Origin: Bifidobacterium cuniculi
Lineage (GTDB): Bacteria > Actinomycetota > Actinomycetes > Actinomycetales > Bifidobacteriaceae
DNA: 64,000 nt
Direction of reading: 5' to 3'
Assembly (NCBI RefSeq): GCF_000741575.1
Contig: NZ_JGYV01000001.1
Span: forward strand, 248,001-312,000
The translations under genes and the position numbers were made by a program. Below the pieces are notes generated by a model. That model was not told the DNA's origin. It made no database searches and was given only the letters and a program-made list of their open reading frames with translations. Below are positions 40,064-47,798 of the stretch, piece after piece; position 1 is the stretch's first letter, and every line of letters starts with the position of its first letter.

Positions 40064-41134
40064 TCATCGGCACCTCGCCATCGCGAAGTCGTGAATCAGC
40101 TGCAGGACCCGCCGGCTTTCCTCCAGCCAGGTGAGGCATACCGGGAACACGTGGCCCAGGGTGCTCGTCGGTGCCACCTTGACGTCGTCGAGTTCGAAGT
40201 CGGCGCCCTTGGAGGACAGTGCCGTGGCCAGTTGCAGCGACTGGGATTCGATGAAATCGTCGCTGCTGGTCGACAGGAACACCGGTACGACGTCATGGAG
40301 GTGCGCGAGAGCGGTGGCTGGCGACAGGAACCTGTCGGCTTCGGGAACGGCCGGCAAGAAACCCCCGCCCAGTGTCGCGACGATGCCCTCACGGCCGGAG
40401 GGTGCGCATGGAGTCGTTTTCCGCGAGAAGTTCACCGCCGGGCTGATGAGGGCCATGCCCTTGAACGGCAGTCCGGAAACGCGCTGGAGTCCAAAGGCCG
40501 CCGCAGCGTCGGTGTCGGCTTCGGCGAGTGCGGTAAGCCACGCCAACGCGCCGCCGGCGGAGTCTCCGGTAAGGAAGATGTTGGTGCGGCTGACCGGCCA
40601 GTCCCCCAGGTGCGCGTCGATCCACGCCAGCGCGGCCTGTACGTCTGCGAGCTGTCCCGACAGGTCGGTCTCGGGGGCCAGGCGGTAGTTGATGGAGAAG
40701 ACCGCAAGACCCGATGCCGCCAGATGGGTGCAGAAGTTGCGGTTGAGTTCCTTGGCGCCGTAGGCGAAGCCGCCCCCGTGGATGTCGATGAACACAGGCA
40801 TGGTGGCTCCTCCGCGGAGGATTGCGTCATGCGGCAGATAGAGGTCGAGCAGGTGTCCGCGCACCTGCCCGGGCCCGTATCCTGCGTCGGGCAGGTAGGC
40901 CAGGTCCGTGATGGCATCCACGCCTGCAGGGTCGTGCCAGTAGTCGGTCCGCGGGAAGTCGAAGGATGCGACGCCCAGCCGGTAGTCACGTATCGTCCGG
41001 GCGCGTTCGTCGTCCACCCGGTCGAGGCCGTCGTCGACCGGAGTCCAGTACCGGGCGATGGCGGCGATGTCGCCGTGCGGATCATCGCCATGGCGGATGA
41101 GGGGATACGGGTTGGTGGCAATCGTGTCGGTCAT
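40064..41134 (-). CDS. Alpha/beta hydrolase (HSL-type esterase)
   Basis: A 356-aa carboxylesterase-like enzyme. Oxyanion motif HGGGFAYG, nucleophile elbow GDSAGG, acid in SSDDFIES and a C-terminal His in GHVFPV complete the catalytic triad. It follows the cupin gene by 11 bp on the same strand, forming a two-gene operon controlled by the palindromic promoter at 41561-41604. Natural substrate unknown. Confidence 0.9.
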   Translation of the reverse strand: MTDTIATNPYPLIRHGDDPHGDIAAIARYWTPVDDGLDRVDDERARTIRDYRLGVASFDFPRTDYWHDPAGVDAITDLAYLPDAGYGPGQVRGHLLDLYLPHDAILRGGATMPVFIDIHGGGFAYGAKELNRNFCTHLAASGLAVFSINYRLAPETDLSGQLADVQAALAWIDAHLGDWPVSRTNIFLTGDSAGGALAWLTALAEADTDAAAAFGLQRVSGLPFKGMALISPAVNFSRKTTPCAPSGREGIVATLGGGFLPAVPEADRFLSPATALAHLHDVVPVFLSTSSDDFIESQSLQLATALSSKGADFELDDVKVAPTSTLGHVFPVCLTWLEESRRVLQLIHDFAMARCR

Positions 41135-41145
41135 GGCTTCCCCTT

Positions 41146-41508
41146 TCAGCGGTCGATGGCGTCGTCGGCGCGGGCGGCCGTGACCATGGTGAGCATCATG
41201 ACGCTCGGTTCCAGTGCCTTGATGGCGTGCGGCAGGCGTGTGGGGAAGTAGACGAAGCCACCGGGGACAAGCTCGGTCTCGTCATCGCCGCCGGTGACGA
41301 GGAGGCGCCCGGAGAGCACCTGGACGAACACGGGCATTGCAGCAGTATGTTCGCTCAACTCCTGGCCGGCATCGAAACCGAAGAGGACCACGTTGCCGCC
41401 TTCGGTGCGCAGGACGGTGCGGGATACGGTGGATTCCTGCTGGACGCCCACCATGGTCGCCAGGTCGTCGATGACTTGCATGGTCTGCTCGGTGGTGTGG
41501 TCGCTCAT
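41146..41508 (-). CDS. Cupin-domain protein
   Basis: A 120-aa single-domain cupin: VVLFGFDAGQELSEHTAAMP and GGFVYFPTRLPHAIKALEPS form the two cupin motifs, with His residues for a metal. AAGGAG eight bases before ATG 41508 excludes the longer reading. Probably a small-molecule sensor or detoxification partner of the adjacent esterase. Confidence 0.85.
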   Translation of the reverse strand: MSDHTTEQTMQVIDDLATMVGVQQESTVSRTVLRTEGGNVVLFGFDAGQELSEHTAAMPVFVQVLSGRLLVTGGDDETELVPGGFVYFPTRLPHAIKALEPSVMMLTMVTAARADDAIDR

Positions 41509-41560
41509 GGGTAAGACTCCTTCGGTTCCTGGGTGTAGGGTCAGGCGTGCAGGCATGACA

Positions 41561-41604
41561 ACGCCCGTGGCGACCAACTATAGTTGTACACGGGCGTCGG
41601 TCAA
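41561..41604 (-). promoter_or_regulatory. Operator-promoter of the cupin-esterase operon
   Basis: On the - strand TTGACC (41604-41599), a 16-bp spacer and TATAGT (41582-41577). The perfect palindrome CAACTATAGTTG (41575-41586) covers the -10, and outer 9-bp inverted arms ACGCCCGTG/CACGGGCGT (41561-41569, 41589-41597) enclose it. No regulator gene is adjacent. Confidence 0.65.
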
Positions 41605-41640
41605 GGGCCTGCGGGATCGGAGTCCCGGCCAGTCGGCCGA

Positions 41641-41898
41641 TTACTCGGCCTGCTCGCCGCCGGCCTTGACGCCGCTGCCGTCACCGCTGGGTTCCTGGGA
41701 CTTCGGGAAGTCGTTGGCCAGCTCGTCCTTCTTGCAGCCGCAGCCGCAGGACTTCTTGTCGTCGGTTCCGTTGGCGAGCTCCTGCTCACCCTGGAAGTCG
41801 AGGTCGCCGTCGCTGGAGGCCCCGTCGGTCGCACCGGCGTTGATGACGCCGTTGTTCATGTCTTCCGATGCGGTCATGTCGTTCATAGTGTCGTTCAT
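41641..41898 (-). CDS. Small acidic protein with CGCGC cluster
   Basis: An 85-aa, Asp/Glu/Asn/Gly-rich, probably disordered protein with one cysteine cluster, KKSCGCGCKKDE (about residues 49-60), that could hold a metal. GAAAGG lies upstream of the ATG. I do not recognise the family. Confidence 0.65.
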   Translation of the reverse strand: MNDTMNDMTASEDMNNGVINAGATDGASSDGDLDFQGEQELANGTDDKKSCGCGCKKDELANDFPKSQEPSGDGSGVKAGGEQAE

Positions 41899-42222
41899 GA
41901 TGTTTGCCTTTCTGTGGCTGTTGGTTCCATCATATGGACCCAATCGGGGAGGAAGCGGCGGGTCGCCTGTGAGTTGCCTGCCAATCCTGTCAGCTGCCTT
42001 CCAGCGAACATCCGCAGGACATCCCCGACCGATGTGGATGGTCTATATATTGCGCGAGGAGGCGGGATGGCATGGCTGCTTTACGCTCAACGATGAGCCG
42101 GCAAGGGCAGAAGGGCGGGAACCACGGTGTTATTCCAGGCATTCCACAGGATTCCTTCAGGGAGGGGTTCGCCCGGGGCAGGTCGGCGGCGGGGCTTAAA
42201 TGGAGATGTGAAAGATTTCTGT
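41899..42222. other. Intergenic region between divergent genes
   Basis: 324 bp between the leftward Cys-cluster gene and the rightward exporter gene. TATGAT-like sequence on the - strand near 41931-41936 may belong to the former, and TCTATATATT near 42049-42058 may belong to the latter, but no paired -35 is convincing. I see no gene here. Confidence 0.4.
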
Positions 42223-43281
42223 ATGACATGGGGCAAACGTATTGCCACCAAGCAAATGCTGCTCATCGCGGTGCTGACGCTGGCCGCTGCATGCGTGGGC
42301 GTCTGGCTGAAGCAATTCCCCGGATTCTCCCTGTTCGGCGCGCTCATCATCGCACTGATCATCGGCATGATCATCCAGTTCCCGATCCGCGCATGGTACG
42401 TCAAGGACGATCCGGAACGTGCGACCGGGGTAAAGGACGCCGCAGGCCTGATCTCCAACAAGCTGCTGCGGCTGGGCATCATCATGCTCGGCTTCAGGCT
42501 CAACCTGCAGGTGCTGTTCACGACGGGGGCCAAATGCCTGCCCCTGGCCTTGGGCATCGTCGCCGTCACCGTCATCCTCACCTATGCCGTCGCCAGGTTC
42601 CTCAAGGTCGACCCGCTCCTGGCCATCCTCGTGGCTTGCGGCACCGGCACCTGCGGCGCGGCTGCGGTCATGGGTGTCTCGGGGTCCATCAAGGTGGGGG
42701 CCGACCGTACCGAGGAGAAATCGAATGACGAGGTCATCGCCGTCGCCATCGTCGCCATCATGGGCACCATCTTCGCACTGGTGGAGATCGCGGTCCTGCC
42801 GCTGCTGGGCCTGAGCCAGGAACAGATGGGCATCGTCGCCGGCGGCTCGCTGCACGAGATCGCGCACGCGATCGCGGCTGGCGAGGGCCTGGGCGCCACT
42901 GCCCTCGAGATGGCGACGATCATGAAGCTCTCGCGCGTGCTCATGCTGATCCTGGTCACCATCGTCGTGGCCATCTGGTGGGACAGGTTCCACGCCGAGG
43001 CGCCGGCCGGCGGCAAGCGCAAGATCGCCTTCCCCTGGTTCATGCTCGGATTCGTCGCGGCTTCCGTGGTCACCACCCTCTTCTTGGGGCAGTCGAAGGA
43101 CGTGGTGACCACCCTGGTGGACATTGCCACCATCTTCCTGGGCATGGCCATGGCCGCCTTGGGCATCAACGTGGACTTCAAGGCCATCGCCAGGAACGGC
43201 ATGCCCGCATTCCTGGCCAGCTTCCTGGCCTCCATCGTGCTGCTGGCCCTGTGCATCGGCATCGCGGTGTGGCTCTTCTGA
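42223..43281 (+). CDS. YeiH-family putative sulfate exporter
   Basis: A 352-aa membrane protein with about ten hydrophobic segments. Family pattern is visible: SNKLLRLGIIMLGFRLNL, LVACGTGTCGAAAVMGVSGSIK, GGSLHEIAHAIAAGEGLG and AALGINVDFKAI. The transport substrate of this family is not firmly known. ATG 42223 lacks a clear Shine-Dalgarno; GTG 42208 is an alternative. A 16-bp-stem hairpin follows the gene. Confidence 0.87.
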   Translation: MTWGKRIATKQMLLIAVLTLAAACVGVWLKQFPGFSLFGALIIALIIGMIIQFPIRAWYVKDDPERATGVKDAAGLISNKLLRLGIIMLGFRLNLQVLFTTGAKCLPLALGIVAVTVILTYAVARFLKVDPLLAILVACGTGTCGAAAVMGVSGSIKVGADRTEEKSNDEVIAVAIVAIMGTIFALVEIAVLPLLGLSQEQMGIVAGGSLHEIAHAIAAGEGLGATALEMATIMKLSRVLMLILVTIVVAIWWDRFHAEAPAGGKRKIAFPWFMLGFVAASVVTTLFLGQSKDVVTTLVDIATIFLGMAMAALGINVDFKAIARNGMPAFLASFLASIVLLALCIGIAVWLF

Positions 43282-43316
43282 CGGATACTGCCTGTCCCGA
43301 AAGGGGACATGACCGG

Positions 43317-43356
43317 CGAGGGGTGGCGTGCGGACGGATTCGCACGCCACCCCTCG
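43317..43356 (+). terminator. 16-bp perfect hairpin after the YeiH-type gene
   Basis: 43317-43332 and 43341-43356 are perfect inverted copies (CGAGGGGTGGCGTGCG and its complement) around an 8-nt loop. No T-run follows, as is common for high-GC actinobacterial terminators. Confidence 0.6.
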
Positions 43357-43483
43357 TCCCATGATGGCGGATGCCGAAACATTCCGTTGCCTTCCGGGCA
43401 TTAGAATGTTCGAGGCATCGTGCGCCCCGTGCGCGCTGCCGTATCGGTCGGATACAGAGTAGAAGCCAAGGAGAGGCAGATTC

Positions 43484-44845
43484 ATGAGCAATATAGCCAT
43501 GTCCGGACTGTTCCATTGGGAATTGCACGGTGACGGCAAGACGCTGGGGCCCGGAGAGGTCGTCGAGCCCAACGAGCGCCTCACCTGGCCACGCACCATC
43601 GAGATCGGCGCACAGCACGTCGTGGCGATGTTCGGCGCCACCTTCCTCGTGCCGATCCTCACCCACTTCGACCCATCCACCACGCTGTTCTTCACCGCGT
43701 TCTCCACTGCGCTGTTCCTGCTGATCAACAGGAACATCCTGCCGTCCTACCTGGGTTCGTCCTTCGGGTTCATCGCCCCGATCACGGCGGTCGCCTCCGC
43801 CGGCAAGGGCATCGGTGCGGCCAGCTTCGGCATCATGTGCACCGGCATCCTGCTTGCGTTGATCGGCTTCGTGGTCCAATGGGCTGGCGCCGTGTGGATC
43901 GACAGGATCATGCCGCCCGTCATCAATGGTGCCATCGTGGCGATCATCGGATTCAACCTCGCGCCCAGCGTTTGGACGAATTTCCAGACCGCGCCCGACA
44001 CCGCCCTGGTCACCCTGCTGGCCGTCCTGCTGTGCGCCGTGCTGTTCAAGGGGCTGCTCGGCCGCCTCAACATCCTGCTCGGCGTGCTCATCGGATACGC
44101 CTACGCATGCTGCCGTGGCCAGGTGGACTTCGGCCCCGTGGCCAGCGCGGACTGGATCGGCATCCCACGCTTCCACCTGCCCACCGTCGACTTCTCCGTA
44201 CTGCCCATGTTCCTGCCCGTGGTGCTCGTACTCATCGCCGAGAACGTCGGCCACGTCAAGTCCGTGGCCCAGATGACCGGCCATGACTACGACAACCAGA
44301 TCGGCACCGCGCTCATCTCGGACGGCCTGGGAACCACCGTGGCCGGTTTCGGCGGCGGCTCCGGCACCACCACCTACGGCGAGAACATCGGCGTGATGGC
44401 CGCCACCAAGGTGTACTCGACGGCAGCGTACTGGTGTGCCGCCGCCTTCGCGCTCATCCTGTCCCTGTGCCCGAAGTTCGGCGAGATCATCAACACCATC
44501 CCCGCAGGTGTCCTCGGCGGCGTCACCACCCTGCTCTACGGCATGATCGGCATGATCGGCGTGCAGATCTGGGTGGACAACAAGGTCGACTTCTCCAAGC
44601 CGCTCAACATCATGACGGCGGCCGTCGTCATGATCATCGGCATCGCGGACTTCCAGTTCGCGCTCGCCGACGTGCAGTTCAACGGCATCGCCATCGGTTC
44701 CATCGTCGTGCTGGTGCTCTACCACGGCCTGAAGGCCGTCGGTCGCCTGACCGGCACCATTCCCAGGAAGCCGGTGCCCGACCTCAAGCCGGGCGACGAC
44801 AGCGGCTTCGTGGACATGCCCAGCGTCGACCTGCAGGACGAGTAA
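43484..44845 (+). CDS. uraA: Uracil permease (NCS2/UraA family)
   Basis: A 453-aa transporter with about 12 hydrophobic segments. Typical motifs are the N-terminal GAQHVVAMFGATFLVPILT, LPSYLGSSFGFIAPI, the substrate-site region VVLVLIAENVGHVKSV and GLGTTVAGFGGGSGTTTYGENIG. This is the UraA/PyrP subgroup of uracil:proton symporters. AAGGAGAGG upstream. It stands alone and is followed by a strong hairpin terminator. Confidence 0.9.
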   Translation: MSNIAMSGLFHWELHGDGKTLGPGEVVEPNERLTWPRTIEIGAQHVVAMFGATFLVPILTHFDPSTTLFFTAFSTALFLLINRNILPSYLGSSFGFIAPITAVASAGKGIGAASFGIMCTGILLALIGFVVQWAGAVWIDRIMPPVINGAIVAIIGFNLAPSVWTNFQTAPDTALVTLLAVLLCAVLFKGLLGRLNILLGVLIGYAYACCRGQVDFGPVASADWIGIPRFHLPTVDFSVLPMFLPVVLVLIAENVGHVKSVAQMTGHDYDNQIGTALISDGLGTTVAGFGGGSGTTTYGENIGVMAATKVYSTAAYWCAAAFALILSLCPKFGEIINTIPAGVLGGVTTLLYGMIGMIGVQIWVDNKVDFSKPLNIMTAAVVMIIGIADFQFALADVQFNGIAIGSIVVLVLYHGLKAVGRLTGTIPRKPVPDLKPGDDSGFVDMPSVDLQDE

Positions 44846-44859
44846 TACAGCCGGGTCCG

Positions 44860-44930
44860 GGGACCGCACGCATGGTAGCGGCCTTCCACTACAGTGGAGA
44901 GGCCGCGCCACGCGTGCGGTCCCTTGTTTT
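44860..44930 (+). terminator. Branched terminator hairpin after uraA
   Basis: GGGACCGCACGC (44860-44871) pairs with GCGTGCGGTCCC, enclosing an inner hairpin CGGCCT-CCACT/AGTGG-AGGCCG, followed by TTGTTTT. It separates uraA from the helicase gene. Confidence 0.75.
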
Positions 44931-44961
44931 CTGTTTCCCCTACCATGAACGAAAGGCCGTT

Positions 44962-46713
44962 GTGCCAGATTTGACGTATGATTCCCAGGACACTGCCGGC
45001 GCGGCGCCGACCAAGACCTTTGCCGAACTGGGGCTGCCGGGGGTGTTGGTGCACCAGCTTGCCGACGACGGCAAGCGCACTGCATTCCCCATCCAGCAGG
45101 ACACGCTGCCCGACTCCCTTGCCGGGCGCGACGTATTGGGGCGCGGACGTACCGGTTCCGGCAAGACCCTTGCCTTCTGCCTGCCCATGGTCGCCCGCCT
45201 GGGCGAGCAAGGACACGCACCGCGTCCCGGCAAGGACGAGGTGCCCCATCCGCGCGGCCTGATCCTGGCCCCCACCCGTGAGCTGGCCAACCAGATCAAC
45301 GACGTGCTCGCACCGCTTGCGGCCGTCTACGGACTGCGCACGACCACTGTCTACGGCGGTGTACGATACGGGCGCCAGGTCGCCGACCTCAAGGCCGGCG
45401 CCGACATCGTCGTGGCGTGTCCGGGACGGCTTGAGGACCTCATCGACCAGCATGCACTCACCCTGGCGGACGTGGAGATCGTGGTGCTCGACGAAGCCGA
45501 CGAGATGGCGGACATGGGATTCCTGCCGCCCATCCGCCGGCTGCTGGGGCAGACGGAGGCGGATGCGCAGCACATGCTGTTCTCCGCCACGCTCGACCAT
45601 GGCGTGGATGCCGTGGTCGAGGAATTCCTGGACCATCCCAAGGTGCACAGCGTGGACGAGGCGACCTCCGCCGTGGACCTCATGACCCACCATGTCTTCA
45701 AGGTCTCGCGCAACGACAAGGCGGCGCTGGTGCGCACGCTCGCCAGCGGCAGGGGGCGCCGCATCCTGTTCACCCGCACCAAGTTCCAGGCCAAGCGGCT
45801 CGCCAAGGACCTGACCCAGCACGGCATCCCGGCGGCGGAACTGCACGGCAACCTCAACCAGAACCAGCGCGACCGCAACCTCCAGGCCTTCGAGGGCGGC
45901 GACGTGAACGTGCTGGTCGCCACCGACGTGGCAGCCCGCGGCATCGACGTCAGCGGCGTGGACCTGGTCGTCCAGGTCGACCCGCCTGAGGATGCCAAGT
46001 CCTTCACCCACCGTTCGGGGCGCACCGCGCGCGCCGGCAAGTCCGGAGACGTGGTGACGATCATGCTGCCCGACCAGAAGCGCATGGTGCACGGTCTGCT
46101 GCGGCAGGCCGGCATCCACGTCGCCCCCCTGGAAGTACGTCCCGATTCCGCGCAGGTCCTCGAACTGGTGGGCGAGCAAGCCGAGCCGGTCCACGGCTGG
46201 ACCTTGCCCGAGCTGCAACGCCGCCGCAAGCCCGCCGGTGGCGGCAGGACGCGCAAGGATGGACGTGGCACACGTCAGGGGACCGACGGGGAGCGCCGTC
46301 CCAAGCGCAGCCCCCAAGCGGCCAAGGCGCGCCGCCGTGCCCGCGCCCAGGAACGGGAACGGCGCCGGGAACTGGAACAGGGCCAGCGTCGCGAAGCCAC
46401 TGCCGAACAGCGTGCGTTCGCCGAGTCCGTCCTCGGTGACGTGCACAGCGTGCGCGACGCCCGTGACGAGCGGCGTCGGGGACACGATCCGAAGCGAGGC
46501 AAACGCACCGAGGGTGCCCATCCGTCCCACGGCCATGACACGTCACGGCGGCAGGCAGGAAAGCGCATCCACCGCAAGGGGCAACGAATCGTGCGCGACG
46601 AACGCAGCGAGGACGCCAAGCGCCACGAACGCCGCATGCAGGCGCGCCAGCAGCCGCGACGCAAGGGACACGGCAAACGCAAGCAGACCCCGTTCCGCCG
46701 CGGCGGACGCTGA
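44962..46713 (+). CDS. DEAD-box RNA helicase
   Basis: A 583-aa helicase. Motifs in order: Q-motif FPIQQDTLP, I GRGRTGSGKT, Ia PTRELANQ, II LDEADEM, III SATL, IV LFTRTK, V ATDVAARGID and VI HRSGRTARAG. The 200-residue C-terminal tail is Arg/Lys/Glu-rich, typical of actinobacterial RhlE/CsdA-like enzymes acting in ribosome assembly or RNA decay. GTG 44962 with GAAAGG six bases upstream is the proposed start. Confidence 0.92.
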   Translation: MPDLTYDSQDTAGAAPTKTFAELGLPGVLVHQLADDGKRTAFPIQQDTLPDSLAGRDVLGRGRTGSGKTLAFCLPMVARLGEQGHAPRPGKDEVPHPRGLILAPTRELANQINDVLAPLAAVYGLRTTTVYGGVRYGRQVADLKAGADIVVACPGRLEDLIDQHALTLADVEIVVLDEADEMADMGFLPPIRRLLGQTEADAQHMLFSATLDHGVDAVVEEFLDHPKVHSVDEATSAVDLMTHHVFKVSRNDKAALVRTLASGRGRRILFTRTKFQAKRLAKDLTQHGIPAAELHGNLNQNQRDRNLQAFEGGDVNVLVATDVAARGIDVSGVDLVVQVDPPEDAKSFTHRSGRTARAGKSGDVVTIMLPDQKRMVHGLLRQAGIHVAPLEVRPDSAQVLELVGEQAEPVHGWTLPELQRRRKPAGGGRTRKDGRGTRQGTDGERRPKRSPQAAKARRRARAQERERRRELEQGQRREATAEQRAFAESVLGDVHSVRDARDERRRGHDPKRGKRTEGAHPSHGHDTSRRQAGKRIHRKGQRIVRDERSEDAKRHERRMQARQQPRRKGHGKRKQTPFRRGGR

Positions 46714-46715
46714 AC

Positions 46716-46816
46716 GGCGAGGGGTCGCGCCGATATGAAACCGGCGGGGTTCGGTGCACCGTGACTGTCACGGTGCACCGAACCCCGCCGGTTTCATATC
46801 GGCGCGACCCCTCGCC
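46716..46816. repeat. Perfect 50-bp inverted repeat with a 1-nt spacer
   Basis: 46716-46765 and 46767-46816 are exact reverse complements around a single T. It begins two bases after the helicase stop and ends 17 bp before the stop of the convergent SDR gene. Such a hairpin would stop transcription from both sides; its length is far beyond what termination requires. Confidence 0.93.
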
Positions 46817-46833
46817 CTTTGTCAGCCCCGGCC

Positions 46834-47610
46834 CTAGGGACGTCCGCCATTGGCGTCGGCCGCCAGCCGCGCGGCCACCATGCGTGGCACGAACCGGACA
46901 CCCTGTGCCACCATCCTGGCCATCGCCCCTTGGTACGCCAGGGCCTTGCCCGCCTGCATCCTCGCATAGGCGAACCGTGCCGCGGTTTCGGGGGAGGACG
47001 GCTTGGCCATGGTGAAGAAGTTCTTGCCCGCCATGTGCGCAGCCTGTTCGAAACCGGTGGCGATGGGTCCCGGACACACGGTGGTCACCGTCACCCCGGT
47101 GCCTCGCATTTCCACCGCCAGCGCCTGGCCCAGTGAACTGACGAAGGCCTTGGTGGCATAGTACATGGCCATGTAGGGGCCGGCCATGACGGACGCAACG
47201 GAAGCGATATTGAGAATGCGGCCCCGGTGGTGCGCGCGCATGTCCCGTCCGAACAAGCGGCACAGCATCGCCACGGCAGTCATGTTCACGCCAATCATCG
47301 TCTGAATCGTTCCCTCGTCCGTGTCCAGGAACGTGCCATAGTGCCCGAAACCGGCGTTGTTGATGAGCGTGTCGACCTGCAGGCCCTTCTCCTGGGCGAA
47401 ACGGTACAGGTCCTGTGCGGCATCGGGCCGCCCCAGGTCGATGGTGCAGGCCATGACCTGCACGTGGAATCCCCGCTCGAGCTCGGCCTTGAGGGCTGTC
47501 AGGCGGTCGGCGTCGCGTGCCGTGACCAGCAGGTCCTCGTTGTGCGCCGCGCATAGCATGGCGAGTTCGCGGCCGAGGCCGCCGGTGGCTCCGGTGATGA
47601 GTGTGGTCAT
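46834..47610 (-). CDS. Short-chain dehydrogenase/reductase
   Basis: A 258-aa classical SDR: nucleotide motif TGATGGLGRE (residues 6-15), NNAGFG, catalytic Ser in LNIASVAS, and YYATK with the Tyr-x3-Lys pair. PGPIATGF follows. ATG 47610 with AAGGGAAG upstream is preferred over an upstream in-frame ATG. Substrate unknown. Divergent from the copper ATPase gene. Confidence 0.9.
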   Translation of the reverse strand: MTTLITGATGGLGRELAMLCAAHNEDLLVTARDADRLTALKAELERGFHVQVMACTIDLGRPDAAQDLYRFAQEKGLQVDTLINNAGFGHYGTFLDTDEGTIQTMIGVNMTAVAMLCRLFGRDMRAHHRGRILNIASVASVMAGPYMAMYYATKAFVSSLGQALAVEMRGTGVTVTTVCPGPIATGFEQAAHMAGKNFFTMAKPSSPETAARFAYARMQAGKALAYQGAMARMVAQGVRFVPRMVAARLAADANGGRP

Positions 47611-47712
47611 GATGCTTCCCTTCGTGGTCCGAGCTGTCGATTGCCACAATAGCTGTCCCGCCGATGCCTGCCATGTGGTTCAGCCCTGCGGCAACCACGA
47701 TGGGACCGTCCC

Positions 47713-47741
47713 TTCACAATCGCATTCCGATATGTCATGAT
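47713..47741 (+). promoter_or_regulatory. Promoter candidate for the copper ATPase operon
   Basis: TTCACA (47713-47718), a 17-bp spacer and CATGAT (47736-47741), about 58 bp upstream of ATG 47799. Confidence 0.45.
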
Positions 47742-47798
47742 GAAAGACCAAGCCGCGCATCCTGCGCCATGGCCGTCCGGAAGGAGTCGCGTATCGCC

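Noticed and set aside
43178-45220. 680-aa open frame on the - strand across uraA
   Set aside because: Runs antisense through a clear permease gene and its terminator; low-complexity His/Asp/Gly composition.
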